Positions 8,791 to 17,479 of a stretch of 64,000 bases of DNA are shown here, piece by piece. The stretch comes from CALFML01 sp044222245 (GTDB taxonomy: Bacteria; Myxococcota_A; Polyangia; Palsa-1104; JAEUJZ01), in the NCBI GenBank assembly GCA_044222245.1, contig JBGANQ010000022.1:1-64000 (forward strand), given 5' to 3'. The notes beneath the pieces are model-generated. The model was not told where the DNA came from, made no database searches, and saw nothing but the letters and a program-made list of their open reading frames with translations. A program made the translations under genes and the position numbers. Each line of letters opens with the position of its first letter. The stretch's first letter is position 1.

Positions 8791-8937
8791 ATGAAAAAGT
8801 CTCTGGCTGCGCTGCTTCCCGGACTGCTGTTCACTTCTGCTTTCTTGACCCTTTTGACGCTGACCAGCGGCTGCCTGGTGCGGCCGATTGGCTACGCTCC
8901 CTACAGGTACCATCACCACCACGGCGGACGCTGGTAG
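8791..8937 (+). CDS. 48-residue His-rich lipoprotein
   Basis: The ATG at 8791 follows AAAGGAG with good spacing and opens a textbook lipoprotein signal: MKKSLAALLPGLLFTSAFL, then LTSGCLV with the lipid-modified Cys at about residue 31. Only 17 residues remain after the Cys, ending YRYHHHHGGRW. The four consecutive His residues hint at metal binding, but this is a guess. A longer frame upstream to 8662 has no signal-like start. Confidence 0.7.
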   Translation: MKKSLAALLPGLLFTSAFLTLLTLTSGCLVRPIGYAPYRYHHHHGGRW

Positions 8938-9014
8938 CCGCGGCGGTCCGGCGCAGGTGGCGCGGCCGCAAATCTGGTGACGGAGCGGGCGGATCGGGTT
9001 CATATTGACCCGGC

Positions 9015-10481
9015 TTGCCATCGCCAGCCCCTAACACCGGTCCCGTCAGGTCCTTGCCCATCTGGCTGCTGCCGCCGGCTCTGTACCTGCTGAACGCGGC
9101 GCTTGTGGCGCGGCGGACGGTGGCCGATGGGTATGACGGGGTCGGGTTCGTCCTGGCGCTGCAGCGGCTCGATCTCGAGCGGTTCCAGCCGCAGCCGCCC
9201 GGCTATCCGCTGTTTGTCGCGCTCGGCCGCCTGGTCCAGGCGCTGGCGGTGCCGCCGGCGGTGGCGCTGGCGGTCGTCGGCGCGCTGCTGCTCGGGGTGG
9301 GAGTCGGCGCCGCCGCCGCCGCGGTGCGCCGCGGGGTGGGCGCGGCGGCCGGCTGGCTGGTCGCGGTGCTGCTGACGCTCTCCCCGCTGAGCTACGCGCT
9401 CGCCGGGGCGACCCTGAGCGATGCCGCCGGGCTCGGGGCGCTGCTGCTCGCAGCGGGCGTGTGGGCGCGCGGCGGTGCCCGGTCGGCAGGCTGGGGCGGG
9501 GTGCTGCTCGGCGCCGCGCTCGGCATCCGGCCGACGTACGCGCCGCTGGCGGGGCTGCTCCTTTTGGGCCTGGGCGTGCACCGCGGGCGCGGCGCCTTGC
9601 TGCGCGCCGCCCTGAGCGCCGCCGCGGCGTGCCTTGGCTGGCTGACTCCGTTCGCGCTGCTCGTCGGCCCGCGGACCCTGTGGCGGGTGGCCACGGCGCA
9701 CCTGTACGGCCACTTCACTGACTTTGGCGGCGCGGTGACCGCGGACCTCACGCCCGGGCTGCCGGTGTGGGCGCTCGGACGCGGGCTGGTCGCGGCGGCG
9801 CTTGGCCCCACCTGGCCGCTCGCTCTGCTCCTGCTGCTGGCGGCGCTTGTCAGCGCGCCGCCGCGCGGCTGGCCGGCCGCGACCCGGCGCCTGGTCGCCA
9901 CGCTGCTCGGGGGCCTGTTCATCTATCTCGTTTGGACGCTGGTGGCGCTGCCGGTGCGCGGCCATGCGCGCCACCTGCTGCCGGCGGTGGGGATGCTGGA
10001 CATCGCGGTTGCCGTCGCGCTCGGCGCGGCGCTTTCGACCGCCGGGCCGCGGCGGCGCGCCGTCCTGCAGCTCGGGTGCGCGGGGCTCGCCGGCTGGCTC
10101 GGGGTGACCAGCGCGCAGACGCTGCAGCGCTTCCGCGCGCCGAGCCCCGGGGTGGCGCTCGCCCAGTATGTAGCCGCCCACTACCCAAGAGGGACTCTCC
10201 TTTACGGCGGCCGCGCGGCGCGCTATCTCGATCTGTACTGGGGGAGCGGCAGCGCCCGGCCGACGCTCCAGTTCGGCGACGTGCTCACCGAGGCGGCGCG
10301 CCTGGATCGCCTGCCCGCCGAGGTCCTGGTCACCTCCGAGGTGCTCGCCTCCGCCGCGTCCCGCGCCGCCCTGCGGCCGGTGGCCCGGTTCTGCTACGAC
10401 CAAGGCCTGCCCGCCGGGCTGCGCCTGGACCCCTATGCCGATGGCTGCGTCGAGCTGCGCGCCTACCGCTTCCTTCCCTAA
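9015..10481 (+). CDS. polytopic membrane protein, glycosyltransferase-like (DUF2723/ArnT type)
   Basis: About 488 residues with around ten hydrophobic segments. The N-terminal part after the first helix reads YDGVGFVLALQRLDLERFQP then PQPPGYPLFVALGRLV, which resembles the acidic first loop and PPGYPL motif of DUF2723/ArnT-type lipid-linked sugar transferases. Later segments are plain Leu/Ala-rich helices, and a soluble C-terminal domain of about 110 residues ends the protein. The start is uncertain: TTG at 9015 or TTG at 9054, neither with a strong ribosome binding site. A hairpin terminator follows at 10544. Confidence 0.68.
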   Translation: MPSPAPNTGPVRSLPIWLLPPALYLLNAALVARRTVADGYDGVGFVLALQRLDLERFQPQPPGYPLFVALGRLVQALAVPPAVALAVVGALLLGVGVGAAAAAVRRGVGAAAGWLVAVLLTLSPLSYALAGATLSDAAGLGALLLAAGVWARGGARSAGWGGVLLGAALGIRPTYAPLAGLLLLGLGVHRGRGALLRAALSAAAACLGWLTPFALLVGPRTLWRVATAHLYGHFTDFGGAVTADLTPGLPVWALGRGLVAAALGPTWPLALLLLLAALVSAPPRGWPAATRRLVATLLGGLFIYLVWTLVALPVRGHARHLLPAVGMLDIAVAVALGAALSTAGPRRRAVLQLGCAGLAGWLGVTSAQTLQRFRAPSPGVALAQYVAAHYPRGTLLYGGRAARYLDLYWGSGSARPTLQFGDVLTEAARLDRLPAEVLVTSEVLASAASRAALRPVARFCYDQGLPAGLRLDPYADGCVELRAYRFLP

Positions 10482-10543
10482 CCAGAAAGGGAACTCTGCC
10501 CGCCCCCCGCCACCCCGGCAAAGCCGGGCGGAGCCTCCCCCCA

Positions 10544-10572
10544 CCGCGCGCTTCCCGCGCGGCTTTCGTTCT
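10544..10572 (+). terminator. probable intrinsic terminator
   Basis: A perfect 7-bp GC stem (CCGCGCG at 10544-10550, CGCGCGG at 10556-10562) with a 5-base loop is followed by CTTTCGTTCTT. It lies 62 bases after the membrane-protein stop, in the right place to end that transcript. Confidence 0.55.
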
Positions 10573-10710
10573 TCGGGGTCGACGTAGTCGGTGGCAAACT
10601 AAGTACCGGTTCCCACTAGCAGGTGCCTGGCGCCGCGGTGCGAACGAGCTTGCGGTGCGCTGTACCAAGGGCATAAGGCCGCCGCCGACTTGCGGGCTGC
10701 GACCTGCCGG

Positions 10711-12243
10711 TCAGCGGCTGCGCACAAGCTCCATGTCGGCGACCCGGACCAGCGCTTCGCGGTGGTTGAAGTTGATGAGGAAGTACTCGGTGCCGTCTTT
10801 GATGACGGTCTGCTCGGCGGTGGTGCCGTACTTGTCCTTCTCGACGTAGGTGCGCGCCCAGTAGTAGTCGGCGGTGACGCGCTGCATCGCGAGGTACTTC
10901 TGCCCGGCGGCGATCTGGTAGGTCTGCTCCATCGCCACCGGCGTCTTGGGCGGGAGGTACGCCGCGGCCTGCGGGTAGCCGACCCCGAACACCGGCACCG
11001 TCGCCAGGCCGGCGCGCGGCGTCACCACCGTCGCCTCGGCGAGGCGCGTCGACTTGTGGCCGGGGTTATAAAACCACGCCTTCTGACCGCTGAAGTAGAT
11101 CGCGTCCCAGTCGCCGCGGCGCTCGGCCAGCACCCACCGGGTGCCGGTGCCGACCTTGTTGGCCCAGTTGTACATGCGGTCGCCGGGCCAGGCGGTCAGG
11201 TAGGGATTCTCAAGGAGCGGCGCCAGCGGATCGGGGGCCTGGCGCAGATACAGGAAGTGGACCGGGTGCACCGGCGCGTCGTGGCAGTCCGAGGCCTCAT
11301 CTGGGCTGTAGCAGTAGGTGACCGGCTGCAGGTTCTGCGCGTAGTCGGGCGCGACGGTGATCACCCGGCCGGCGGCGCTGGCGTCGCTCAGCGTGTCGGG
11401 CTGCTCGTCGGCGGGCTCGCCGTCCGGGCCGGCCGTCTCGGGCGCCCGCAACAGCTTCATGTAGCGGTCCCAGTCCCAGTACGGACCCGGGTCCCAGTGC
11501 ATCGACTTCTGCCGCGCCTGACTGATGCCCGGCACCTCATCGTGACCCAGGATGTGCGCCCGATCGAGCGGCACGCCGTAGCGCCGGGCCAGGTAGCGCA
11601 CGAGCTTGGCCGACTCGCTGTACAGGGCGTCGCTGAACCACTTGTGGCCCTCGAACGCCCAGGCCTCGTGCTCGATGCCGATCGAGTGCATGTTATAGTA
11701 CCAGTTGCCGGCGTGCCAGGCGACGTGGCGCGGCGCGACGAACTTGGCGATGTGGCCATCGCTGGAGCGGACCAGGTAGTGGGCGGCGGCAGCGTTGGTC
11801 GGGTCCTGGAAGATCTGCTTGGTCAGATCCCAGCTCGCGTCGGTGGTGTGGATGACTATGTAGCGCACCTCCTGACCATCCAGGGGCCGGTTGGCCAGAT
11901 CGTAGTTGCCGTAGGAGTTGCCGCTCTTGGGGTCGCGCCGGGCGTAGGCGGCGGGCACGTCGTCGCAGACGGTGGCCGGCGGGCAGTCGGGGTCGCCCGC
12001 GCTCGGCGGCGTCGCCACTCCGCTCGGTCCGCCGGGGGGGCCGGCCAGCGGGTCTTGGTCGCTGCCGCAGGCGCCGAGCAGGCCGCAGCAGGCGAGCACG
12101 GGCAGCGCGGTGAACCAGTTATGGACGCGGGCGCGGGCGCGGCGCCGGCCGCGATCCAGGCCCGCGGCGGACTCCGGGCGGGGTCCTGGTCCTTCGGAGT
12201 GACGGTGCTCGTGACCATGAATCGAAGCTGTCGCCGCTTGCAT
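10711..12243 (-). CDS. N-acetylmuramoyl-L-alanine amidase (Amidase_2) lipoprotein
   Basis: GGAGG sits before the ATG at 12243. The first 58 residues form a long Arg-rich N-region and a hydrophobic core ending GLLGACGSD, a lipobox. The amidase domain follows (about residues 110-280): YIVIHTTDASW with the first zinc His, HYLVRSSDGHIAKFV, AWHAGNWYYN, GIEHEAWAF, ILGHDEVPG with the second zinc His, and WDPGPYWDW with the conserved Asp. Amidase_2 enzymes cut the bond between muramic acid and the stem peptide. The C-terminal 220 residues (LENPYLTAWPGDRMYNWANK, RWVLAERRGDWDAIYFSG) are like the cell-wall-associated extension seen in large actinobacterial and myxobacterial amidases. It should act on peptidoglycan from the envelope. 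Confidence 0.9.
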   Translation of the reverse strand: MQAATASIHGHEHRHSEGPGPRPESAAGLDRGRRRARARVHNWFTALPVLACCGLLGACGSDQDPLAGPPGGPSGVATPPSAGDPDCPPATVCDDVPAAYARRDPKSGNSYGNYDLANRPLDGQEVRYIVIHTTDASWDLTKQIFQDPTNAAAAHYLVRSSDGHIAKFVAPRHVAWHAGNWYYNMHSIGIEHEAWAFEGHKWFSDALYSESAKLVRYLARRYGVPLDRAHILGHDEVPGISQARQKSMHWDPGPYWDWDRYMKLLRAPETAGPDGEPADEQPDTLSDASAAGRVITVAPDYAQNLQPVTYCYSPDEASDCHDAPVHPVHFLYLRQAPDPLAPLLENPYLTAWPGDRMYNWANKVGTGTRWVLAERRGDWDAIYFSGQKAWFYNPGHKSTRLAEATVVTPRAGLATVPVFGVGYPQAAAYLPPKTPVAMEQTYQIAAGQKYLAMQRVTADYYWARTYVEKDKYGTTAEQTVIKDGTEYFLINFNHREALVRVADMELVRSR

Positions 12244-12323
12244 GGGAACCTCCGCTTGGGGAACCGGACCTTGTTACCATGGCCGGGCCATGCAGAGCGA
12301 TGAGGTTCGCGTGCGGCGCCGCC

Positions 12324-15023
12324 TCAGCGGCTGGAAGGGGAGGGCAGAAAGGGCGCAACGTCGAGCAGCTTGACGTCGGGCCGGGCGCGCAGCCGGTCGA
12401 GGAACCAGTACTTGTGCGCGGCGCCGAACGTCACCACGACGCGCTTGCCGCGGTGCCGCCGCAGGGCCTGGTCGATAAGGCGAAAGTGCGCCTGGTTGAT
12501 GTTTGTCCAGCCGCCGGGACCGATCCAGTCGTTCTGGTACTGATCGTACAGCGCCAGCTCCTCCCGGGTGCGCTCGTCGTACAGCGGCGAGTGAATGACC
12601 CGCGGATCGTCCTCGACGATCGGCTGCGCGGCGTGGCGCGCCTCGAGCTCCTTGGTGCGGCGGCTGTACTCGGCGCGGGCGGCGGCGAGCGCCGGGTCCT
12701 TATCGAACGCTTTCAGGCGCGCCTCGCGCAAGTCCGACATCTCCTTGGTCCACGCCGCGCACGGCTCGATGGTAAAGCCAAGCTCCGCGGCGAGCGGCAG
12801 CAGCACGTCGGTGTACTCGGGAAAGACCTTGATACGGGCATCGGTGAACCCGCCGCGCTCGGCGAAGTCCTGCCAGATGGTCGGCCAGCGATCGGGCGGA
12901 ATCTCGGCGCAGACGACGTCCGGGGCGAGCTTGCGCAGGGTGGCGCGCACGGCGGCCAGATCCCAGCGCGGGCTCTTGCGGTGCTCGCCGTGGATCATTC
13001 CCAGCACGGCGACCTCGGTGGGAGCGGCGGCCGGCGGGGCGGCGGGCGGCGGCGGCGCCTTGGGAATGCTGAGGATGTGCAGCCGGTGCGCTCCCTCGCA
13101 GGAGACCCACAGAGTCTCGCCCAAGGGGTGGACCGCCAGCACGATGGGAATCTCACCTACCGGGACGCGGGCAGTGACGCGGCGGGTCGCCAGATCAATG
13201 ACCGAGATGTCGTGGCTGCCGGTGTTGTTGACGAACGCCTGGCGGCCGTCGGGGCTGACCACCAGTGAAAATGGTCCCTGGCCGATGCCGTCGCGCAGGG
13301 TGCCGACCTCGCGGTGCTCGGCGGTGCTGAACCAGGCGATGCGGTCCTCGCCGCGCACCGCCACCGCGTACTCGCTGTCGCCGGGCAGCACCGCGCCGCC
13401 GCTCAGCTTGGGTCCCACCGGCACCGTCGCGACCACCCGCTGGTTCCACAGGTCGACGACGGTCACCGTGCCGTCGTCATAGCTTGGCACCAGCGCCTGG
13501 CGGCCATCGCTGGTAAAGGCCGGTGGGAAGGGGCGCTTGCCGGTGGGGAACTCGGCCGCCAGCTTCCATCCCCTGGGATCGAGCAAGCGCAGCCGCGCCG
13601 CCTCTTCCACCGCGACGAGCAGGCGGCCGTCGGGCAGCGGTCCGACGAGCAGCGAGGGACCGCCGCCGGTCGGCAGCCGCGCGGTCGCCGGTCCCGCGGC
13701 GGGCAGCCGCGCCAGCGCCCCCGCGGTGAACAGGCTGGCGATGAGGCCGCCGTCCGCGCCCACCGCCAGGCCGAGCGGCGTGCCGGCCGCCGGCCGCGAC
13801 CCCACCACCTGGCGCGTGGCGACATCGACCTCGGTGATGCGCTCGGCGCCGGCGGCGGCGACGAAGGCCCGCCGGCCGTCGGCGCTAAAGACGATCTGGT
13901 GCGGCGCCGCCCCGACGTCGAGCACCGCCAGGGTGGTGAAGCCGCCGCGCGCGCCGGGGGCCGCCGGCCGGGCCAAGAGCTCGCGCGCCATCGCGCGGGC
14001 GTTGTCGGCGAAGGTGGCCTGGTACTCGGGGTGCTGACGGAAGGCGGCAAACTCGGGAAAGCTCGCCTGCGCCGCGACTTGCTCGACGGTGGCGCCCTTG
14101 GCGATGGCCGCCGCGGCGCGGTCCCACTGCGCCTGCAGGTAGGCGCGGAAGCGCCCGAGCGCCGCGACCTGGGCGGGAGCGAAGTGGCCGGGAATGACGT
14201 GCCGCGGGCCAAGGGCGATGAGCGTCTGCAGCGCCGCCAGCCAGCCGCGCGTGCTGCCCTCGCCAAGCGACGGGCTGGCGTCGTGGAGGAACAGATCCCC
14301 GCTCGCCAGGACCTTCTCGGCCGCCGACCAGACGATCACATCCCCGGCGGTGTGGGCGGGTCCCAGGTGCCGCACCTCAACCTGGTGGTCGCCGAGGTCA
14401 AAGACCTCCTTGGCAGCGGCCAGCGGCTCGGGCAGGTGGAAGCTGCAGTCGGCCAGGCTGGCGCGGCGGGCCGCATCGCCGGTCTGCAGGAGCTCACGGC
14501 GGGCGCGGCCGAGGTCTTCGGCAATGGCGCGCCGGGTCAGGGGGTGCGCCACCAGGCGCGCCCCGGGCTCCTGCAGGCAGACCGCGCCCAGGCTGTGGTC
14601 CGGGTGGGCGTGGGTAAGGACGATAAAGCGCAGCGGTCGGTCGGTCACCTGGCGCGCCGCGGCAACAAAGCGCCGCGCGTGCAGCGGACTGAGCCCGGGG
14701 TCGACGATGAGCGCCGCCTGACTGCCGACAAACAGCGCCCCGTTGGCCGAGTAGTCCTCCTCAGAGACCCAGGCCCAGCTGCGGGCGGTCAGGCGACTCA
14801 GCCGTCCCCCCGCCGCCGGGGAAGCTGCCGCGGCGGCGCGGCCCACCGGCACAAGTCCCGTCAGAAGGGCGCAGAGTACAAGCAGGCGGAAAAGCCAGGC
14901 GCGGCGGCCAGCCGGTAGAAGCAGTCCCGGGCGGATGCGGACCTGACTAGCCCAGACCTGACTAGCCCAGACCTGACTTGCCTGAACAGTACTTACATGG
15001 TGAGGGGGGCGGCGGTTTTTCAC
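12324..15023 (-). CDS. metallo-beta-lactamase / beta-propeller / TraB-like fusion protein
   Basis: An 899-residue exported protein with three parts. Residues about 70-350 are a metallo-beta-lactamase fold: LTHAHPDHSLGA (HxHxDH), HTAGDVIVW, SGDLFLHD and VIPGHF. Residues about 360-660 are a YVTN-type seven-bladed propeller with repeats such as FSADGRRAFVAAAG, VSPDGRQAFVNNTGSHDISV. The last 230 residues resemble the TraB/GumN/Tiki superfamily: VLGMIHGEHR, VVCAEIPPDRW and VTFGAAHKYW. A Pro-rich linker separates the last two. The N-terminus holds two and a half in-frame 15-base repeats before a signal segment (FRLLVLCALLTGLVPVG), so the true start may be later than 15023. Function is unknown; a metal-dependent hydrolase at the cell envelope is likely. 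Confidence 0.78.
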   Translation of the reverse strand: MKNRRPPHHVSTVQASQVWASQVWASQVRIRPGLLLPAGRRAWLFRLLVLCALLTGLVPVGRAAAAASPAAGGRLSRLTARSWAWVSEEDYSANGALFVGSQAALIVDPGLSPLHARRFVAAARQVTDRPLRFIVLTHAHPDHSLGAVCLQEPGARLVAHPLTRRAIAEDLGRARRELLQTGDAARRASLADCSFHLPEPLAAAKEVFDLGDHQVEVRHLGPAHTAGDVIVWSAAEKVLASGDLFLHDASPSLGEGSTRGWLAALQTLIALGPRHVIPGHFAPAQVAALGRFRAYLQAQWDRAAAAIAKGATVEQVAAQASFPEFAAFRQHPEYQATFADNARAMARELLARPAAPGARGGFTTLAVLDVGAAPHQIVFSADGRRAFVAAAGAERITEVDVATRQVVGSRPAAGTPLGLAVGADGGLIASLFTAGALARLPAAGPATARLPTGGGPSLLVGPLPDGRLLVAVEEAARLRLLDPRGWKLAAEFPTGKRPFPPAFTSDGRQALVPSYDDGTVTVVDLWNQRVVATVPVGPKLSGGAVLPGDSEYAVAVRGEDRIAWFSTAEHREVGTLRDGIGQGPFSLVVSPDGRQAFVNNTGSHDISVIDLATRRVTARVPVGEIPIVLAVHPLGETLWVSCEGAHRLHILSIPKAPPPPAAPPAAAPTEVAVLGMIHGEHRKSPRWDLAAVRATLRKLAPDVVCAEIPPDRWPTIWQDFAERGGFTDARIKVFPEYTDVLLPLAAELGFTIEPCAAWTKEMSDLREARLKAFDKDPALAAARAEYSRRTKELEARHAAQPIVEDDPRVIHSPLYDERTREELALYDQYQNDWIGPGGWTNINQAHFRLIDQALRRHRGKRVVVTFGAAHKYWFLDRLRARPDVKLLDVAPFLPSPSSR
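14941..14984 (-). repeat. 15-bp tandem repeat at the 5' end of the fusion gene
   Basis: Two perfect copies of a 15-base unit (14941-14955 and 14956-14970) plus a diverged third. On the minus strand they fall in frame at the extreme N-terminus (repeated ASQVW). They lie before the signal sequence, so they may be untranslated leader if the gene starts further in. Confidence 0.75.
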
Positions 15024-15183
15024 CGGCCGATGCTAACAGGCCGCCGAGTTTGTGTGATACAATGTAGTCTCGTCGACCCGCAGAAAGCCCTTGGCTGCCC
15101 TTGGGGGGCGGGCCTGTAACCAATCCGCTGGCGCGCGTCTCCTATATAAGGTCGCGCGCCTGTGCGCTCCGCGAGGTTGTTTC

Positions 15184-15858
15184 ATGCGCTACCCGCTCCG
15201 CCACGGTCTTATCGCCGCTTCGCTGCTCATCCTGCTCGGCTGCCGCACCGAGTCCAAGCTCCGGCCGCCGCCCGAGCCGCTGCCGGCCACGCCCGCCGCC
15301 GAGGGCGCCTTTGCCCGGCGGCTCTCCCCCAGCGAGCTCGCCGAGCGCAAGAAGCTGCTGCCGCCGCCGGTCTTCCACATCACCCAGGAAGAGGGCACCG
15401 AGCCGCCGTTCCGCAACGCCTACTGGAACAACCACGCCCCCGGCATCTATGTCGACGTGGTCTCGGGCGAGCCGCTGTTCTCCTCGCACGAGAAGTTCGA
15501 CTCTGGCACCGGCTGGCCGAGCTTCTGGGCGCCGCTGGAGCAGGCCAACGTCCTCACCCGTGAGGACGGCTCGCTCGGCATGTCGCGCGTCGAGGTGCAC
15601 TCGCGCGTGGGCCACTCGCACCTGGGCCACGTCTTCGAGGACGGGCCGGCGCCGACCCACCTGCGCTACTGCATGGACTCGGCCTCGCTGCGCTTTGTCC
15701 CCGCCGAGCGCCTGACCGCCGAGGGCTACGGCGAATACACCAAGCTATTTCCCGAGGTCAAGCAGCCGCCCGCGCCCGTCGCGCCCACGGCCGCCGCGCC
15801 CAGCGCGCCCGCGGCCGCCGCGCCCAGCGCGCCCGCGGCCGCCGCGCCCGCCAAGTAA
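15184..15858 (+). CDS. msrB: peptide-methionine (R)-S-oxide reductase MsrB, lipoprotein form
   Basis: The ATG at 15184 starts a 224-residue protein with a lipoprotein signal (LIAASLLILLGCRTESK). The MsrB domain covers about residues 50-185: TEPPFRNAYWNN, PLFSSHEKFDSGTGWPSFW, EVHSRVGHSHLGHVF and RYCMDSASLRFVP, whose Cys is the catalytic residue. The CxxC pairs that bind zinc in many MsrB proteins are absent (VVSGEPLFSS, HSRVGHSH), so this is the zinc-free type. It reduces methionine-R-sulfoxide in proteins, here in the envelope. The C-terminus is an Ala/Pro tail built on a 24-base repeat. A TATATAAG stretch 35-40 bases upstream could be part of the promoter. Confidence 0.93.
   Translation: MRYPLRHGLIAASLLILLGCRTESKLRPPPEPLPATPAAEGAFARRLSPSELAERKKLLPPPVFHITQEEGTEPPFRNAYWNNHAPGIYVDVVSGEPLFSSHEKFDSGTGWPSFWAPLEQANVLTREDGSLGMSRVEVHSRVGHSHLGHVFEDGPAPTHLRYCMDSASLRFVPAERLTAEGYGEYTKLFPEVKQPPAPVAPTAAAPSAPAAAAPSAPAAAAPAK
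15793..15840 (+). repeat. 24-bp direct repeat, Ala/Pro tail of MsrB
   Basis: Two identical adjacent 24-base copies (15793-15816, 15817-15840) encode the low-complexity AAPSAPAA tail. They look like a recent in-frame duplication. Confidence 0.8.
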
Positions 15859-16020
15859 GCTTCTCCGCTGCCTTTCGATCGCTGCCGTACTTTTTCCTGC
15901 GACCTGATCCTCTGCGCTGCGTCTATTCCGTGACAGCTCGGAACCCGGCCTCTGGCCCCGACCGCAGTCGCGGTCAGAGGTCATCTCAGAGATCATCTGC
16001 GAGATCCAGAAGGATTGGTC

Positions 16021-17337
16021 ATGAAGAAGCTTCCCGGCGGCCCGCGCAGCGGTCTGTGGCACATGCTCGCCGACCCGTACGATGCGACTCTCGGCTTCCA
16101 ACGCAAGTACGGAGATCCATTTACGTACTCAAGCCTGGGCGACAAGTTCTTCATCACCGGCAACCCCGAAGGCATCAAGGCGATCATGACCGCCGACCCG
16201 GACACCTTCGAGCCGCCCTTTGGCGAATCGCTGGGAGTGTTCCTCGGCAAGAGCTCTTTATTCATGATGAGCGGCGCCGCCCACCGCGCCGCCCGCAAGC
16301 TGCTGATGCCACCGTTTCACGGAGCGCGCATGCGCGCCTACGGTACGCTGATGCGCGACACCACGCTGCGCTGGCTCCGCGACCTTGTGCCCGGCCGCCG
16401 CTTCGTCATGCAGGACCTCACGCAGGCGATCACGCTCGACATCATCATCGAGGCGGTGTTCGGCGTGCGCGGGGCCGAGCGCATCCGCCGCTTCCACGAC
16501 GACCTGGTCGCCACGGTCGCTACCTTCAGCCCGCTGATTGTCGTGTTCAAGTTCTTGCGGCACAACTTCCTGGGCGTTGGCCCGTGGGCGCGATTTCAGC
16601 GCCGGTTCTCGGCGCTGCGCCAGCTGGTGTTCGAGGAGATCGCCGCGCACCGCGCCGCTCCCGAGGGGCGCCAGGACATCCTCAGCCTGCTCATCCTGGC
16701 GCGCCATGAAGACGGCGGCGGACTGTCCGATCAGGAGATCTTCGAGCACCTGCTGACGCTCCTTATGGCGGGTCACGAGACCACGGCGCTGGCCCTGGCC
16801 TGGGCCTGCTACTTCCTGCACCGGAACCCGCAGGTGCTCGACCGGCTGCGCGCCGAGCTTGCGACCCTGGGCGCGCCGCCGCAAGACGCCGACCCGGAGG
16901 CGATCGCCAAGCTGCCGTATCTGGAAGCTGTGTGTCAGGAGTGCCTGCGCCTGCGCCCGCTGCCCATCGTCTCGCGCAAGCTGGCCCGCCCGCTGACCGT
17001 GCTCGGCTACGAGCTGCCGGCGGGCATGCTGCTCGGCGCCGGCGCCTATCTTGTGCACATGAACCCCGAGCTGTACCCCGAGCCCGAGCAGTTCCGTCCC
17101 GAGCGCTTCCGCGACCGGACCTACTCGCCGTTTGAGTACCTGCCCTTTGGCGGCGGCGCCCGGCGCTGCATCGGCGCTGCCTTTGCGATGTACGAGATGA
17201 AGATCGTGCTCGCCACTCTGCTCGCCACAAGCCGCCTGGAGCTCGCCGAGAAAAAGCCCGTCAAGTCGGTGATGCGCGCCGCCACCGTGGGGCCAAAGGG
17301 CGGGGTGCGGATGATCCTGACCGAGCGCCTGAGCTAG
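16021..17337 (+). CDS. cytochrome P450
   Basis: A 438-residue soluble P450 with all the hallmarks: I-helix oxygen-binding motif MAGHETTALAL, K-helix ECLRLRP (ExxR), FRPERF, and the haem loop FGGGARRCIGAAFAMYEM with the axial Cys. The start at 16021 is supported by AAGGA six bases upstream. No ferredoxin or reductase gene is adjacent, so it must use a redox partner from elsewhere. The N-terminus (GLWHMLADPYDATLGFQRKYG) and overall length fit the bacterial fatty-acid/terpene-type P450s, but the substrate cannot be told. Its stop codon lies inside a short tandem repeat. Confidence 0.95.
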   Translation: MKKLPGGPRSGLWHMLADPYDATLGFQRKYGDPFTYSSLGDKFFITGNPEGIKAIMTADPDTFEPPFGESLGVFLGKSSLFMMSGAAHRAARKLLMPPFHGARMRAYGTLMRDTTLRWLRDLVPGRRFVMQDLTQAITLDIIIEAVFGVRGAERIRRFHDDLVATVATFSPLIVVFKFLRHNFLGVGPWARFQRRFSALRQLVFEEIAAHRAAPEGRQDILSLLILARHEDGGGLSDQEIFEHLLTLLMAGHETTALALAWACYFLHRNPQVLDRLRAELATLGAPPQDADPEAIAKLPYLEAVCQECLRLRPLPIVSRKLARPLTVLGYELPAGMLLGAGAYLVHMNPELYPEPEQFRPERFRDRTYSPFEYLPFGGGARRCIGAAFAMYEMKIVLATLLATSRLELAEKKPVKSVMRAATVGPKGGVRMILTERLS

Positions 17338-17385
17338 CGCCTGAGCTAACGCCGAGCTAGTGCCTGAGCTAACGCCGAGCTAGCG
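17328..17385 (+). repeat. 23-bp tandem repeat spanning the P450 stop
   Basis: Two near-identical 23-base copies (17340-17362, 17363-17385, one mismatch) follow a 12-base partial copy at 17328-17339 that contains the P450 stop codon. Each unit carries two GAGCTA motifs. It fills much of the gap before eutB. Confidence 0.75.
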
Positions 17386-17479
17386 CCGCGGTCGCGCCAG
17401 CCGGCGCACCTGCCATTACAAAAGAGACCCAAAAGAGATTTTGATATGCGGGGCCGCTTCGCGGTATCTAATTGGGTCG

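Noticed and set aside
17328..17385. CRISPR array
   Set aside because: The 23-bp units are directly adjacent with no spacers. The arrays at 57001, 61958 and 63317 are also plain tandem repeats.
17386..17479. Cobalamin riboswitch upstream of eutB
   Set aside because: The gap is too short and I do not see the conserved B12-box.
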